64,000 nt of DNA from Thermothielavioides terrestris NRRL 8126 (Eukaryota; Ascomycota; Sordariomycetes; Sordariales; Chaetomiaceae), in the NCBI RefSeq assembly GCF_000226115.1, contig NC_016460.1, positions 496,001-560,000 on the forward strand, in the 5' to 3' direction. Position 1 is the stretch's first letter, and every line of letters starts with the position of its first letter. Below, in pieces: positions 11,020 to 21,462 of the stretch. Position numbers and translations under genes: made by a program. The notes beneath the pieces are model-generated. The model was not told the DNA's origin, did not search any database, and saw only the letters and a list, made by a program, of their open reading frames with translations.

Positions 11020-11621
11020 ATGCCGCCCAACATGGCCGCCACCCCCCAAGCCGCAGGTGAGTTCGGCGCCGGATATGCACCGGGCGGCATCGGATCCCGC
11101 CGCTGACCTCAACAGTCAACCAGATGGAGGCGGCCATGTGGCCGGTGTACAACAGGATCGCAACTTTCATTACACGGCAACACGGACCCAGCGTTGCCCG
11201 GTACCCCGCGCTCTACGTCCCGCTGGCCATCCGCGACTTCAAGCCCCTCTTCGCGGCGTATTTCACCCTCACCCAAGGTGCTGTCCAGCCCGGCCTCGAG
11301 TCCATCCGCGCGCAAGTCGAGTGGTTCTGCCGGTCGTTGGAGAGCTTGACGGACCCCATCCACGAGGACCCGCGGCGCAGCGACGTGGAGAAGGCTCTGG
11401 ATCGGCGCGCGTGTTTCGAAGAGATGCTGTGGGCCGTCGGCGACCGGATAATCGAAGGGAAACGATCGCGCGGTGCTCGCCAGCCCACGCCGACCGAGGC
11501 AATTACCGTCGCGTCGCTCGAGTTGCTGTGGCGGGTGGCCATCGGTGCCTGCGATTGGGAACTTCGGCTCTGGTACGCTGCTGGAAGACCGGGAGCGCGA
11601 CCCCGGCGGGCCAGTCTCTGA
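11020..11621 (+). CDS. Small hypothetical protein, one intron
   Basis: The model is join(11020..11056, 11116..11621), 180 residues. The 59-nt intron is GTGAGT...CAACAG with a CTGAC branch and joins MPPNMAATPQAA to VNQMEAAMWPVYNRI. The protein is mixed helical and Arg-rich, with no signal peptide, membrane segment or motif I recognise. The C-terminus is uncertain. From about 11570 another frame also looks coding (GTLLEDRERDPGGP), so a further intron or frame error near 11575 is possible. A 33-nt T run follows the gene. Confidence 0.5.
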
Positions 11622-11646
11622 GGGAGTGGTGAAGCGGATGCGTTGT

Positions 11647-11649
<3 letters not shown>

Positions 11650-11682
<33 letters not shown>
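11650..11682. repeat. T(33) homopolymer
   Basis: A run of 33 T residues just downstream of the small hypothetical gene. Confidence 0.95.
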
Positions 11683-12211
11683 CAGCCTTAGACGAGCACT
11701 CAGATACCCAGCGTCGCTAGCCATTAGCAAGTGACTGATACTCAAGCGAGCTCAAGAGTGTTTCCCATTCATCATGTCAAAGACCGAGCAGCGAAAGAGC
11801 CGGGCCTCTTGAGCGCTCTGGGCCTGTGCCCCAAAGCCACCAGTCACAGCAACGACGGCTCCATCCGCACTTGCTGGGCGTCTGGTCGGCATGAAGAGGA
11901 AGTGGGCATGCGCGCTCCCTGGGGTAGCGACTGCCGGTGGGCGTTCAAATGCCACAAGTGGTGAACCGACCCGGCCGCTTGGATCCCGCACGACGAACAT
12001 TCTCTGCCCACACGACAGCTATCCCTCATACGATTACACAGCTTGCTTAGTCTAACAGAGCAGTATATGACTAGCACCTACTAAGTAATTATCGCCGCAT
12101 TTCCAGCACTTGCCTAACACCTTGTCCTCCGGCCCCATTGCAACCAAGCCCAGGCGTGGACGGAACCGGCGCAAGCACTATCTCGCCTCCCACCCCACGC
12201 ATTCTCCTATG
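11683..12211. other. Intergenic, no gene seen
   Basis: No supported gene is seen. The last part is the probable promoter of the secreted HExxH protein. Confidence 0.5.
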
Positions 12212-13426
12212 CAATGCCTCGCTCTCCTATTCGTTCTTGTGGCCGGTGGTCTCCCTAGCGGGCTAGCTCTCGACAAGCCCGTCATCACACCCCCGTTCTC
12301 GGAAGCTGCGCAGGAGCTAGACCTGGAAAACGAGCTGCCGGTGGTCTCCTGGAGGCACGAGCCATGGGAACCCAACTGGCTGCCCGAGGCGTGCGTGACC
12401 GAGGCCAACCACACCGGCTTCCGCGCGGCCGACTTTGAGGCGGTCGAAGTCTGGTACACCGACTGCGCAGCGTCGTGGACGGTCTGCCGGCACAAACGGG
12501 CCGACGAGTCATGGTTGTACGTTCTGGACGTAAGCTTCCTCCTCCAACCGCGGGTAGGCGGGCACACCTAAATCTGTCCAGACCCTCGGCAGAATCCCCG
12601 TCGGCATGCGCCAGTACATCTCGAACGCCGTCATCGTGCCGCGGCCCGCCCACTCGGCTGTCAGGCCGCCCAAGCGGCTCCCATACGCCTACGCCCGCCC
12701 AGCCCTCGGCGTCCTGACCTTCATGCCGTCTTGTAAGTCCTCACCTCACACCCACCCCATCCCCCATCCACATTCCGATCTCTAACAACACAAACTAACC
12801 GCCCACAACCTCCCACCATCTTTAATCCCACAGACTTCACCCCAGGCGTCATCCTCCACGAAACAGGACACCTCCTCGACGTCCTCTGCCCGGCCCTGAC
12901 CACCACCATCCCCAACACAGACGCAACCGCCGCCTTCTCCCACTCCGCGCTGTGGCAGACCGCCCTCGCCGCCTCGCCCGCCCTGCCCACGCGCTACGCC
13001 GCCACCAGCCTGGCCGAGAGCTTCGCCGACGCCGTGCGCTGGGCCGTCAGCGCCGTCGCGCACGGCCCGCGCGGCGGCCTCGCCGACTACAGCCCCGGCT
13101 GGGCCGGCTGCGCGCCGCTCGTGCACGTCGTCCGCGCCCTGCTGGAGGGGGTTATATGGCCTGCTTCGGGGCGGTGTGAAGGGAGGGTGAAAGGCGGTGG
13201 GAAGGGGGTTTGGGTGGGTGGTGATGGTGATGGTGATTCCGGCTTGCGGGGTGGGAGTGGTGGTGCAGGGGGGGTTGCGAGGGTCGGGTGGGCGAGCGGG
13301 AGGAGGGAGGCGGCTGGGCTGGAGGGAACCGGTGTGGCTGAGATTGTCTTGCCGGTTGGGAGGGAGGGTAAGGCGTTGCTTGGGGAAGGGGAGGCGGGAG
13401 GGCAGGGGGGTTGCTTGGGGGTGTGA
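12212..13426 (+). CDS. Secreted HExxH zinc-peptidase-like protein (possibly con-13-like)
   Basis: The model is join(12212..12529, 12582..12732, 12834..13426), 353 residues. Introns are GTAAGC...TCCAG (52 nt) and GTAAGT...CACAG (101 nt). The start MQCLALLFVLVAGGLPSG is a clear signal peptide. A Cys-containing N-terminal half with one NHT sequon follows. The zincin motif HETGH comes shortly after the second splice, and a Glu-containing helix (SLAESFADAV) about 60 residues later could supply the third zinc ligand. The arrangement recalls the fungal conidiation-specific protein 13 group, but this rests on motif memory. The last 90 or so residues are Gly/Arg/Val-rich and unlike the rest; the true 3' end may be earlier or spliced. 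The upstream in-frame ATG at 12110 is less likely because it would mask the signal peptide. Confidence 0.65.
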
Positions 13427-13669
13427 ATAGTAATCGATCGTCCTAACTCAGGTACCTACGATGATGAGCAGAGGAGCATTTTTTTCGTGATCCATGTACC
13501 ATGTTCTAGGCGTAAGAGGCTTGGTGGGTGGCGGGTTACGTTTCCGATGGCCGACATAGTGGTGGCCTCGCGAGCTTGAAACCTTCCCAAGCTGGTTGCC
13601 GAGTTCAAGGGTGTCAGTGATCAAGAGGTCAGAAAAAAAAATGACCAAAAAAAAAAAAAAAAGAAAATT

Positions 13670-13811
13670 GGATGCGCTGGAACCCCGAGTCGAACTTGGG
13701 GTGTGGGCGGCCAGTGGCTGATCTGGGTAAAGCTACCCGCGAGGGATTAGGGACTCTCAGGTATAGATTTGAGATAACCGCACGCGTCAACCACCTACCG
13801 CTGCGCCATCC
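13670..13811 (-). ncRNA. tRNA-like pol III element, copy 1
   Basis: Minus-strand 142-nt unit starting GGATGGCGCAGCGG and ending GCGCATCC. It contains a box A match (TGGCGCAGCGG) and a box B core (GTTCGACTC) about 100 nt apart. The termini pair (GGATG with CATCC, plus CGC with GCG). T runs just 3' of it (A runs on the plus strand, 13622-13667) could serve as a pol III terminator. This copy has a mismatch in the hairpin around box B and small indels compared with copy 3. A normal cloverleaf could not be drawn, so it may be a degenerate intron-containing tRNA, a tRNA-derived SINE or another RNA. Confidence 0.55.
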
Positions 13812-14419
13812 TGATTGTGTTGAATTTAGGGCTCCGAAACAGGATCTATAGCCCCCGGAATCTTTTGCCCCCTGGCACCAGTTGCCGGTCTTCCTTTTCC
13901 ATCCGAACCAGTCATTGCTACGTAGCGCAACTGACCGTAGTACTTCCCACCCTGAACTCGTGGAGTGAAACCGATACTTCGGCGACTCGGTCTGTGACTT
14001 TGCCTCTTAAGTTAGGGATTAACCATAACTTGGGCGATTTGTCGTTGTATCCGTGGCCGAGGAGGCGCATCAAGTCGCCATTTGTTTGCATTTCGCGTTG
14101 CTGTGCCTTGATGAATCATACACAGTTTTCAGAAGGCGAACGTGAGAGGAAACCAACTGATGTACTCCTGGCACCGAGTGAGTATTCCCAATCAACTCCC
14201 TTGCTTTGTTTACTGTCAACTTGCGCTGTGGTTGGCTTCATGCTTCCAAAGCTTTGTGAAGGCATTTCAAAACAGAGTTGAGTGCGGGCCCGGTTGGGTA
14301 GGACGTTCATTGAGTTGAAAGCTCTGGCAACACAATAAGGTACGGATCACACAAAGCACATGAATCCGCCCTGCTGATGCCACCTCATGTACCTTCGTTG
14401 ACCTCCAGTTAGTTGGCAA
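13812..14419. other. Intergenic; left part duplicated near 23193
   Basis: The first roughly 150 bases resemble the sequence next to RNA element copy 3 (shared CTATAGCCC, TGCCGGTCTTCC and CATCCGAACCAGTCATTGC). The duplication is therefore larger than the RNA unit. No gene is seen. Confidence 0.6.
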
Positions 14420-15337
14420 CTAGTACTTCTCAACATTCCGATACGTCTCCTCAAACCGCTCCCTCTCCCGCTCGACGAAGGCCTCGAACGTGCCCGTCGG
14501 CACGCCCCAGCGGCGGGTATCCTGCACGGCATCGAACGGGGGCGCGTCGCGCAAGATCTGCTGCAACGCCAGCGGCGGGTTCGTCGCCAGCGCCTGCAGC
14601 GCCTCCTCGTCCGTCAGGTAGGTCACGCGGATGTCGCGGCCGGTGCCGCGGCGGATGGCCGCGAAGATGCGCTCGGCGGTTACGTTCTCGCTGGCCAGCT
14701 GGATGGTCTGCGCGTGGAACCTGGCGGGCTGCTGCAGCGCGGCGACGGCAAACGCGGCGATGTCCTCGTGGTCGATCATGGGGATCTCCGTCGTCGGCCG
14801 GAAGGCCACCCGGAAGTGCCCCGTGGCGGTGGCCTCCGAGTAGATCCGGTCGGCTTTGGGGCTGAGGAAGTTGGCCATGAAACTGCCCGGCTGGAGGATG
14901 GTCCAGTGCGGGAAGGCGGAGGCGCGCACGGCATTCTCGAGCTCCGTCTTGGGCTTCAAGGCGCGGGCGACGAAGTGGTCGGGGCCGAGGTGGCGGACGG
15001 GTATGGCGCTGCTGTAAATGACATGCCTGACGCCGGCGGCGTGGGCGATGCGCAGGATAGTCTGCCCCTGCTCGAACTCGAGCGCGGGGTTGTCCCGGAA
15101 GACCTGCTGAGCCAGGAAGAGCGCGTCGCTGCCGGCGATGGCTGACTCGAGCACGGCGGTGTCGTCCAGGTTGCCTTGGTGGACCTTGACGCCGACGGAG
15201 GCCAGCGCTTGGGCAGCGGCGGAAGTTGGGTTGCGGGACGTCGTGTGCACTTCCCAGCCGAGGGCACGGAGCTGGCGGGCCACGGTGCCGCCCTGATCGC
15301 CGGTGGCGACGCAGACGAAGGCTTTGTTGGGAGCCAT
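14420..15337 (-). CDS. NmrA-like NAD(P)-binding family protein
   Basis: An intronless ORF of 305 residues on the minus strand. The N-terminus FVCVATGDQGGTVARQL is a Rossmann nucleotide-binding loop (GxxGxxxA). 'HVIYSSAIPV' and 'WTILQPGSFMANFL' are typical NmrA/HSCARG blocks. 'EIPMIDHEDIAAFA' and the C-terminal helices complete an atypical SDR fold. Members sense or use NAD(P)(H), acting as redox sensors, regulators or quinone-reductase-like enzymes; which applies here is unknown. The length is normal. A GGA/G-rich tract (15350-15381) lies directly upstream in the promoter. Confidence 0.87.
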   Translation of the reverse strand: MAPNKAFVCVATGDQGGTVARQLRALGWEVHTTSRNPTSAAAQALASVGVKVHQGNLDDTAVLESAIAGSDALFLAQQVFRDNPALEFEQGQTILRIAHAAGVRHVIYSSAIPVRHLGPDHFVARALKPKTELENAVRASAFPHWTILQPGSFMANFLSPKADRIYSEATATGHFRVAFRPTTEIPMIDHEDIAAFAVAALQQPARFHAQTIQLASENVTAERIFAAIRRGTGRDIRVTYLTDEEALQALATNPPLALQQILRDAPPFDAVQDTRRWGVPTGTFEAFVERERERFEETYRNVEKY

Positions 15338-16328
15338 GGTGTATGGGTGAGGAGGAGGAGGAGGGGGGGGGGGGGGGGGGAACTGGTGGTGGTGAACTCG
15401 ACGGACTCCGGACGAATGCCTTGCTATAAGATATGCGTCAGAGCTAAGTCAATTGGACTTGACTGACAGTAAAATAACAACGGAATACGGGGATCGGGTT
15501 GCCCGCAGGACCCGAGGGGGGTGCGGACTCGGACAGACTCCTCAGAGCATTCCTCCGGCGATGCTTACCTCACTTAGACAAACAATGGGTTGAATCAGGC
15601 AGGCTCGCTACTCTCAGAGACATATGGATCACACGGGCGCACGCCATGCGCGCCACTGCGGGGGGTAGGATGGTTAATTACCAGGTACATAGCTGGACAG
15701 CTGCAGCCAGCGCTTCGGGGCTAACGGGGTTAAGGCGGAGCGGCTGTTGAAGTCGGCTGGTGATCGAGCGTTGATGCGGGCGACTACTTGACGGCGGTTT
15801 CACTTCGAAATTCGAACCCCGTACCCCGTGCCCCTTCATCTCCCAACCCTGTTTTCATGAAATGATGAAAGCCCTCCGGGCGACAACACGGCATGAATGA
15901 GCTAACAAGCAACATGGACAAAAGTCTGGAAGACGGGTAGGGTACCAAACGGCTGTCACCTGGCCATAACTGCGCTCCAGCAGGCACGGCCCCCCTCTGG
16001 AAGCGTATGGAGTTTGGCGTGTGCCGTCGTCAAAACTCCGGGTCTTCCTGTAGAGCGCTGGACACAGAAAGCGTCACTCGAAACCCTAACCCGGGCGCAG
16101 ATTCACGGCCACTCCCGCCCCTCAATTTTGCATTCGTGGAAACTCGAATCACGCATGGTGCTTCTCGCTCATCAGAACCTGGGGGTCTGGACAACGCGTC
16201 ATAACCGGAGAGAGAGAATACAACCGGGTTTTAGTTGTGGGCCAAGGTTCTTTTCTGTTTTTCCATCTTTCCCTCTCTCTTTTCCTTTCTTTTCTTCTCT
16301 TGCCTTTTTTCTTTTCTTGGGCGGCAAG
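15338..16328. other. Intergenic with G tract and pyrimidine-rich leader
   Basis: It holds a G-rich tract at 15350-15381 (upstream of the NmrA-like gene) and a CT-rich stretch at about 16248-16320. Pyrimidine-rich leaders are common before highly expressed fungal genes. No gene is seen. Confidence 0.6.
16248..16320 (+). promoter_or_regulatory. Pyrimidine-rich leader upstream of the DUF1308 gene
   Basis: A nearly uninterrupted C/T-rich stretch on the plus strand ends nine bases before the chosen ATG. CT blocks often mark transcription start regions in filamentous fungi. The reading frame stays open through it, so translation starting further upstream is not excluded. Confidence 0.45.
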
Positions 16329-18185
16329 ATGTCACTGCCGGCGTCGAACAGTACCGATGTCGGCGCCGAGCTGGAGGGGCCGGCGCTGGACGAGTGCATC
16401 GAGTCGCTGATCGCCCGGTGGCAGGGCTGCATCGACGAGCTGCAGCGCCTGGAGCAGGCATCCGAGTCGGCGAACCGCCCGGTGCGGGGGCTCAAGAACC
16501 TGCTAAGAGTGCAGTGCCGCGCCCTGGACAAGATTGTTCAGAAGCGGCAGGACCCCTCCGCAGCGGCCGTCTCGCCGGCCCAGTACTTTGGCATCCGGAG
16601 CTGCTGCTGGGAGGACCGCTGGGCCGTCGTCAAGAAATGCCGCGGCCTCGTCGCCATCAACAAGGACTTCCCGCGCAGCCCCCGCCTGCCGGTCCCCCCG
16701 GACGCCGGCTGGCTGGCCTACAAGGACCAGCCGTTCCAGGAGAAGACCGTGGCCGTGGACGCCGTCGTCGACAGTGGCGCTACTTGGATTAAGTTCGTCT
16801 CCATCTCGCCCAAGACCCTGGAATACCAGGTCGCGGCCGAAGGGTGGGCGAGCGAGCCGGATGACGACGACGACCAAGCGGGCGGAGATGAGGGACTGGG
16901 TCACACCGAGTTCGCCGACACGATCCGGAAGATCGTCCTCGCTGCGCGGTGGAACCACTGCCACCGGCTGCACCTCGTCCTCCCCGGGCTGCGAGAGGGC
17001 AAGTCGGAGACGGTGGACCGCATGATCCAGTTCGTCCGGCGCAGCATCGGGGGGGACGACGTCTCGGTCGAGGTCAGCTGCGCGGACAGTCCGCTCCTCA
17101 CCGAGCTGCCGCCTCCGCTTGACCACGCCATTGCCGCGCTCATCCAGGACCGCGACGCTCTCGTCGGCGACGACTGCGGCCGCCTGACCGAGACAGTCAA
17201 CCTCGACCCCAGCGCGCTCGTGGCGCTGGTCACGGACCTGCACCACGGGCCCGTGCCGCTGCAGCCCGAGTCGCAGCGCCGCATCATCGCGCAGTCCCTC
17301 CTCGACCACGAAAAAACGGAGGGCGGCAACGAGCTGGTCGCGCGCCAGGACATCCTCGCCACCGTGCTGTATCCGGCCCTGCGAGGCCGCACGCTGGTCT
17401 GCACGCGCTTCGCCGCCGCCTACTTCCGCAAGCTCATCGCCGCCATCGCCACCCACTCGGAGGAGGTCCGCGCGAACTGCATCCTGCCGCCGGCGTGCGA
17501 CGGCGACGACGGCAACGGAATGGCGTCCACGCCGCCGCCCTCCCCCGACGCGCTGCGGCAGACGCTGCAGACCTGGTCCACCGTGCCGGTCCCGCCAGAC
17601 CTGCGCCTGCCCGTGCAGATCGTGCCGGACGTCGACGTCGCGGACGTCGACCGGCTGGTGGCGGCGGGCCGGCTGCCGGCGATGGCGCGCGGCGTGGCGC
17701 GCGACCTGTCGCGCCTCAACCGCTCCGTCTACTGCCACGGCTGGGCGGCGCGGCAGACCACGGTGACGGGCCACCGCGGCATCGAGCGGCAGGTGCGGCT
17801 GGCGCTGGCGCGGCACTGGACGCGCGGCGGCGGCGACGAGCGCCCGCCCGACGTCTGGCACCGCCACCTCGGCGGCTACCTCATCCACCGCGACAAGCCC
17901 AAGGACTGGCGGGCGCTGCTGATCGGCCCGGCCGGCGGCGGCGACTGCGGGGAAGGGGAGGTGCCGCCCGAGCTGGTGCGCTGGACGAACCCGTGGACGA
18001 CCTGGGGGAGGGGCATCAGCACGTACGGCGTGCCGGATACGAAGACGTGGGAGGGGGTGGGCCACGAGGAGAAGACGAGCTACGGGAGAAGGATGGATGG
18101 GCGGGAGGAGAGGGCCGGGACGGGCAGGGGAGGGAGGCAGCACGAGCAGGTCAGAGACGAGGAGCAGGAGGACGAGCAGTCGTGA
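16329..18185 (+). CDS. DUF1308 (C7orf25/UPF0415-like) protein
   Basis: An intronless gene of 618 residues from the ATG at 16329. Family blocks visible are 'WEDRWAVVKKCRGLVAINK', 'VDAVVDSGATWIKFVSI' (near residue 145), 'VLYPALRGRTLVCTRFAAAYF' and the C-terminal 'HRHLGGYLIHRDKPKDW' region. The DUF1308 domain has a PIN-like fold; its biochemical role is not established. An acidic DDDDD stretch sits in the middle and a charged Arg/Glu-rich tail at the end. The frame is open upstream to 16014, but that part reads as translated CT-rich leader, so the shorter start is preferred. Confidence 0.85.
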   Translation: MSLPASNSTDVGAELEGPALDECIESLIARWQGCIDELQRLEQASESANRPVRGLKNLLRVQCRALDKIVQKRQDPSAAAVSPAQYFGIRSCCWEDRWAVVKKCRGLVAINKDFPRSPRLPVPPDAGWLAYKDQPFQEKTVAVDAVVDSGATWIKFVSISPKTLEYQVAAEGWASEPDDDDDQAGGDEGLGHTEFADTIRKIVLAARWNHCHRLHLVLPGLREGKSETVDRMIQFVRRSIGGDDVSVEVSCADSPLLTELPPPLDHAIAALIQDRDALVGDDCGRLTETVNLDPSALVALVTDLHHGPVPLQPESQRRIIAQSLLDHEKTEGGNELVARQDILATVLYPALRGRTLVCTRFAAAYFRKLIAAIATHSEEVRANCILPPACDGDDGNGMASTPPPSPDALRQTLQTWSTVPVPPDLRLPVQIVPDVDVADVDRLVAAGRLPAMARGVARDLSRLNRSVYCHGWAARQTTVTGHRGIERQVRLALARHWTRGGGDERPPDVWHRHLGGYLIHRDKPKDWRALLIGPAGGGDCGEGEVPPELVRWTNPWTTWGRGISTYGVPDTKTWEGVGHEEKTSYGRRMDGREERAGTGRGGRQHEQVRDEEQEDEQS

Positions 18186-18460
18186 CAATGATGAAGGTTT
18201 GCAGCAGAAAGGAAAACGAATCCGGCTTGGGGTATATTGGATCAGTACGCTTGGAAAAAGAGCCGCCGCGAGATTAAAAAGCTGTAGATCCTCCGCAAAG
18301 TCACACAACCGCCCTGGCACTGCCCATCCCCCGGCTCCGAAAACATACAACCGAGCTATCTCCCTCGTCAGCCAAAACCACCCTCGCACACCCCATGTTG
18401 ACCACATAAAAAACGAGGAAAGGACAACGACTCACCACCACCCTTCAACGAAGCATCAGC

Positions 18461-18853
18461 CTAAGCAGTCGTCCCCTCCTTCGCAGCCGCCGCGCCGGGC
18501 TGATCCTGCTGCTGTTGCTGCTGCCCGGCCGCCTCGGGCTGCAGCTGGTTGGCCTGGTCCTGCGCCTGGGCCTGCGCCTCGTTGACCTTGTCCTCGACCG
18601 CCTTCTTGGCCTGGTCGGCGGCCTGCTCGCCGATCTGGTCCTTGACCTGCTTGCGCAGGCAGCCGAACAGCGTCTTGAAGAACTCCTTGATCCGGCTGCT
18701 CTTCTTTTCCTCCTCCGCCTCCGCGGCGGGGGCTGCGGCAGCCGGCGCGTCGGGCTTCTCTGGTGTCGACGTCGCGGTGGCGGGCGCCGCGGTCTCTTGC
18801 TGTTGTTGGGGCTGCTCCGACTGGGGCGCGGTGGCGGCGGCGTTGGCGGACAT
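18461..18853 (-). CDS. Small Ala/Gln-rich helical protein of unknown function
   Basis: 130 residues, intronless, minus strand. The start at 18853 follows a run of ACC repeats (leader). The N-terminal half is low-complexity Ala/Thr/Pro/Gln. A conserved-looking core 'RIKEFFKTLFGCLRKQVKDQ' is followed by a long Ala/Gln/Lys/Asp helix resembling LEA or apolipoprotein-type repeats (AADQAKKAVEDKVNEAQ), then a Gln-rich tail. The FF..LFGCLRK part is amphipathic, and its single Cys could be lipidated. No family is recognised. It may be a membrane-surface or stress-type protein, but that is speculation. Confidence 0.65.
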   Translation of the reverse strand: MSANAAATAPQSEQPQQQQETAAPATATSTPEKPDAPAAAAPAAEAEEEKKSSRIKEFFKTLFGCLRKQVKDQIGEQAADQAKKAVEDKVNEAQAQAQDQANQLQPEAAGQQQQQQDQPGAAAAKEGTTA

Positions 18854-19974
18854 GGTGGTGGCGGTGGTGGTGGTGGTGGTGCTGATTGAGGGTGTTGTGA
18901 GGGCGGAGTGCAAGTGCGGTTCAAAGGAGGGCCAAAGTGGAAGGCTCGCTCGGTTCAAGGAGAGACAGAAATCTGGACTGGGCGGCAGAAAAGTTTGCAG
19001 GAAAACAACCGAGAGCCTCGCCAACCTGGCGGGCGTCTCCCCTTTATTTTCTCCTTAGCGGACGCCTCATTTCCAGAACTGACAGGGGCTGCCCACGCCA
19101 TCGCCCCGGTTGGTGCTCGGCGAGTCCCGTGCTCGGCAACGCTGAAGCCCATGCGGCGCAGCAAACGCGCCCGATTTGGCGGCGCGCCCATCTCGTTTGG
19201 CTGCCAAGCCACGACTATCGCGATGTCAAGAGGCGCACTAAGTTGATTAGCGCCAAGCCGAATTGGTTGCGGCTGGCCCGACGCCTTGCAGGGAGCTGCA
19301 GCGCAGGGGTGGCCCCAGTGCCGGCTCCTGTCCCGACAGGATCGGACGCTTGGCGGAAACGGGGGCAGCAGTGCGAATGCTCAAATTGGTCCGACCCCTT
19401 TAAAACAGCGATGGTTTCCTGGGTGGCAGCATCAGTTGACTCAAATTTGACCATCACGGCAGACAGGAAAGACTCAACACAATCTCTCTCACATGGACCC
19501 AGAGACAGGGCAATGAGTGTACGGATTATACAGAGCACCATTCGTCACGGCGTGCCAAGTATTCCGAACTGTGTGCATAACGCTACTGCAGTCCGCAGCT
19601 GCGCGACTGGCGCGAGTTAAAAATGCCGATCACGCTGCTGAGATTTCAGAAAATGGAAAGCGAACTTCACAGTCACTCGGGCTGCATTGGAGTGGAGACA
19701 ACCACACAACAACTCGTGTGTAACCATCCGTCTTGCCATTTTCGTATCCGAGTCGCAGCACAAGCGTCGATGCTGCAGCGTGGTGGTTGGGTGGATTGCG
19801 AACTGCAGGGCCTTGTTTCGGCAGCCAGTGAGCGAGTCCACTGGCCGCCTTCGTCGGGACACTTTGTGTAGCCTCGGGAGTTGCCCAATAAAAACACTCG
19901 GAACCTTGTCTCGAGATAACCCCCCTTCTTCAATGACTTTTTGAATTATAATCAACTCTCTCAGTAGCTTAATT
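18854..19974. other. Intergenic, no gene seen
   Basis: No ORF with coding character is seen. It carries the promoter of the small helical protein on the left and the 3' flank of the mannosyltransferase on the right. Confidence 0.55.
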
Positions 19975-21462
19975 CTATGCTCTAAACTCGCCGTCGAGTT
20001 GCTTCGCAAGCTCGATCGAGCGCCTCAAGATGTCGACCTCCTCTCCGGTCAGGTTTCGTGCTTCCCCGCCGACCATGCAGCTCATATCCTTCTTGGACGC
20101 GCCCTTCTGCCACTCGGCATCGATCATCCACTTCAGCGGCACCTCGTAGTCCTCGTCGCTCACGACCTTGTTCTTCAGCAGGCCCCCGTTGTACCACAGC
20201 AGCTTGTCGGCGTCGTCCACATGCGCAATGACAAAGCTGCAGACTTTCGCCCTGCCCTGCTCGTCGCGCTCCTCCCACCCGACAATCGCGCCGTAGTGCT
20301 TCTCAAACTCGTACGCCGCGCCCGCCAGCTCGAAGCCGAACCACCAGCTCTCCTTGTCGCCGTACGTCAGCTGGTAGGTGGCCTCCTCGCGCACGGCGAA
20401 CGAGTTCTGCCAGCAGACGTGCAGCAGGGCGGGCAGCGCGCCGGCGCGCGCCTTGTCGACGACGACTACGCCCGAGTCGGCCTCCTCGGCGTAGTCGCGC
20501 GTCCACACGAGCGAGCGGCCCAGCGCCGCGCTCGGCCGCCGGATCTGCGCCCGCCACCACGCGTGCCGCTCCGCGAACGCGTGCTGCCACAGCAGCCGGT
20601 CGTGGAACAGGTACGCGCCCGTGCGTGCGAACGCCGGCTGCCGCAGCAGCGCCTCCGGCGGCTGCAGGAACACCGCGTCCGCGTCCGCCAGGATCACCGT
20701 CTCGTACGGCGACGCCAGCGCCGCGAACGCCTTGCTGGCCCACCCGCCGGACGGGGTGTCGAAGCGGAGCGTGGCGCCGTCGAAGACGGTCGTCAGGTCG
20801 AGGAACTCCAGCGCTGCGAGCTTGGCCAGGCGGGCGCGGCTGGCCGGCGCGAGGTCGCCGTCGCCGGCGTAGGCGATCTGGATCGGCAGGGACGAGCCCA
20901 GCACGGAACGCAGCGAGCCGATGAGGTGCGCGGCGAAGCGCAGCGTCTTGTCGCCCGTCGGGATGACGATGCCGGCGGATCCCGGCCTGAACGACGCGCG
21001 CAGGTCGGCAAACGGCGTGCGCGAGCTGGGGTTCTTGGGCGGGTTCTGCAGGAACGGATACATGCTCGTGAGGGCCTGCTCGGCGGCGTCCTCTAGCGCG
21101 GCCTTGTCGGCTGGGTGCAGCGTCGCATTGCCGGCTAAGACGAGCCAATCCGCCACGATCCTGGTCCGCCTGCCAAGCTCGCCAAAGACATCTTTGTAGG
21201 GCGGCTGCAGGGGGTAGTCGGTGAAATACTGGACGAGGTTTTGGAGATGGGCGTGGTCTACCCGCGCAGCCGATGTTGGTGGTGCAGGGGGCGACGGCTC
21301 GCCAGAAGGTGCTGGCTGTGCATGTTTGATGGCGTCATCCGCCGCGTCGCTGCGCAGGCCGGGCAGCGCAGGATGGAACCGGTAGAGGAGAGCAAGGGCG
21401 AGCAGAACGAACAAGGCAAACCAAACCCCTCGGGACAGCCGAAAACCCGGCAGGCTCACCAT
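19975..21462 (-). CDS. Alpha-1,3-mannosyltransferase-like glycosyltransferase (GT71/Mnn1 type)
   Basis: An intronless gene of 495 residues on the minus strand. It starts at the ATG at 21462; the longer frame has no earlier ATG. The predicted topology is type II: a short cytosolic Arg-containing tail, one membrane anchor at about residues 13-28, then a Pro-rich stem and a lumenal catalytic domain. The DxD metal and sugar-nucleotide motif is ILADADAVFLQPP near residues 257-269. 'GIVIPTGDKTLRFAAHLI' and the late 'HVDDADKLLWYNGGLLKNK' are further family blocks. The likely role is Golgi extension of N- or O-linked mannans with GDP-mannose. The acceptor is unknown. Confidence 0.82.
   Translation of the reverse strand: MVSLPGFRLSRGVWFALFVLLALALLYRFHPALPGLRSDAADDAIKHAQPAPSGEPSPPAPPTSAARVDHAHLQNLVQYFTDYPLQPPYKDVFGELGRRTRIVADWLVLAGNATLHPADKAALEDAAEQALTSMYPFLQNPPKNPSSRTPFADLRASFRPGSAGIVIPTGDKTLRFAAHLIGSLRSVLGSSLPIQIAYAGDGDLAPASRARLAKLAALEFLDLTTVFDGATLRFDTPSGGWASKAFAALASPYETVILADADAVFLQPPEALLRQPAFARTGAYLFHDRLLWQHAFAERHAWWRAQIRRPSAALGRSLVWTRDYAEEADSGVVVVDKARAGALPALLHVCWQNSFAVREEATYQLTYGDKESWWFGFELAGAAYEFEKHYGAIVGWEERDEQGRAKVCSFVIAHVDDADKLLWYNGGLLKNKVVSDEDYEVPLKWMIDAEWQKGASKKDMSCMVGGEARNLTGEEVDILRRSIELAKQLDGEFRA

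Noticed and set aside
10760..11632. 290-codon plus-strand frame overlapping the small hypothetical gene
   Set aside because: The spliced 11020-11621 model has better splice signals and more natural protein composition in its frame.
13670..13811. Calling the repeated RNA unit a standard tRNA
   Set aside because: Box A and B fit, but acceptor, D-arm and T-arm could not be folded into a normal cloverleaf, so no isotype was assigned.
16503..18407. 634-codon open frame on the minus strand
   Set aside because: Shadow of the DUF1308 gene; Arg/Pro/Val-rich composition and no domains.
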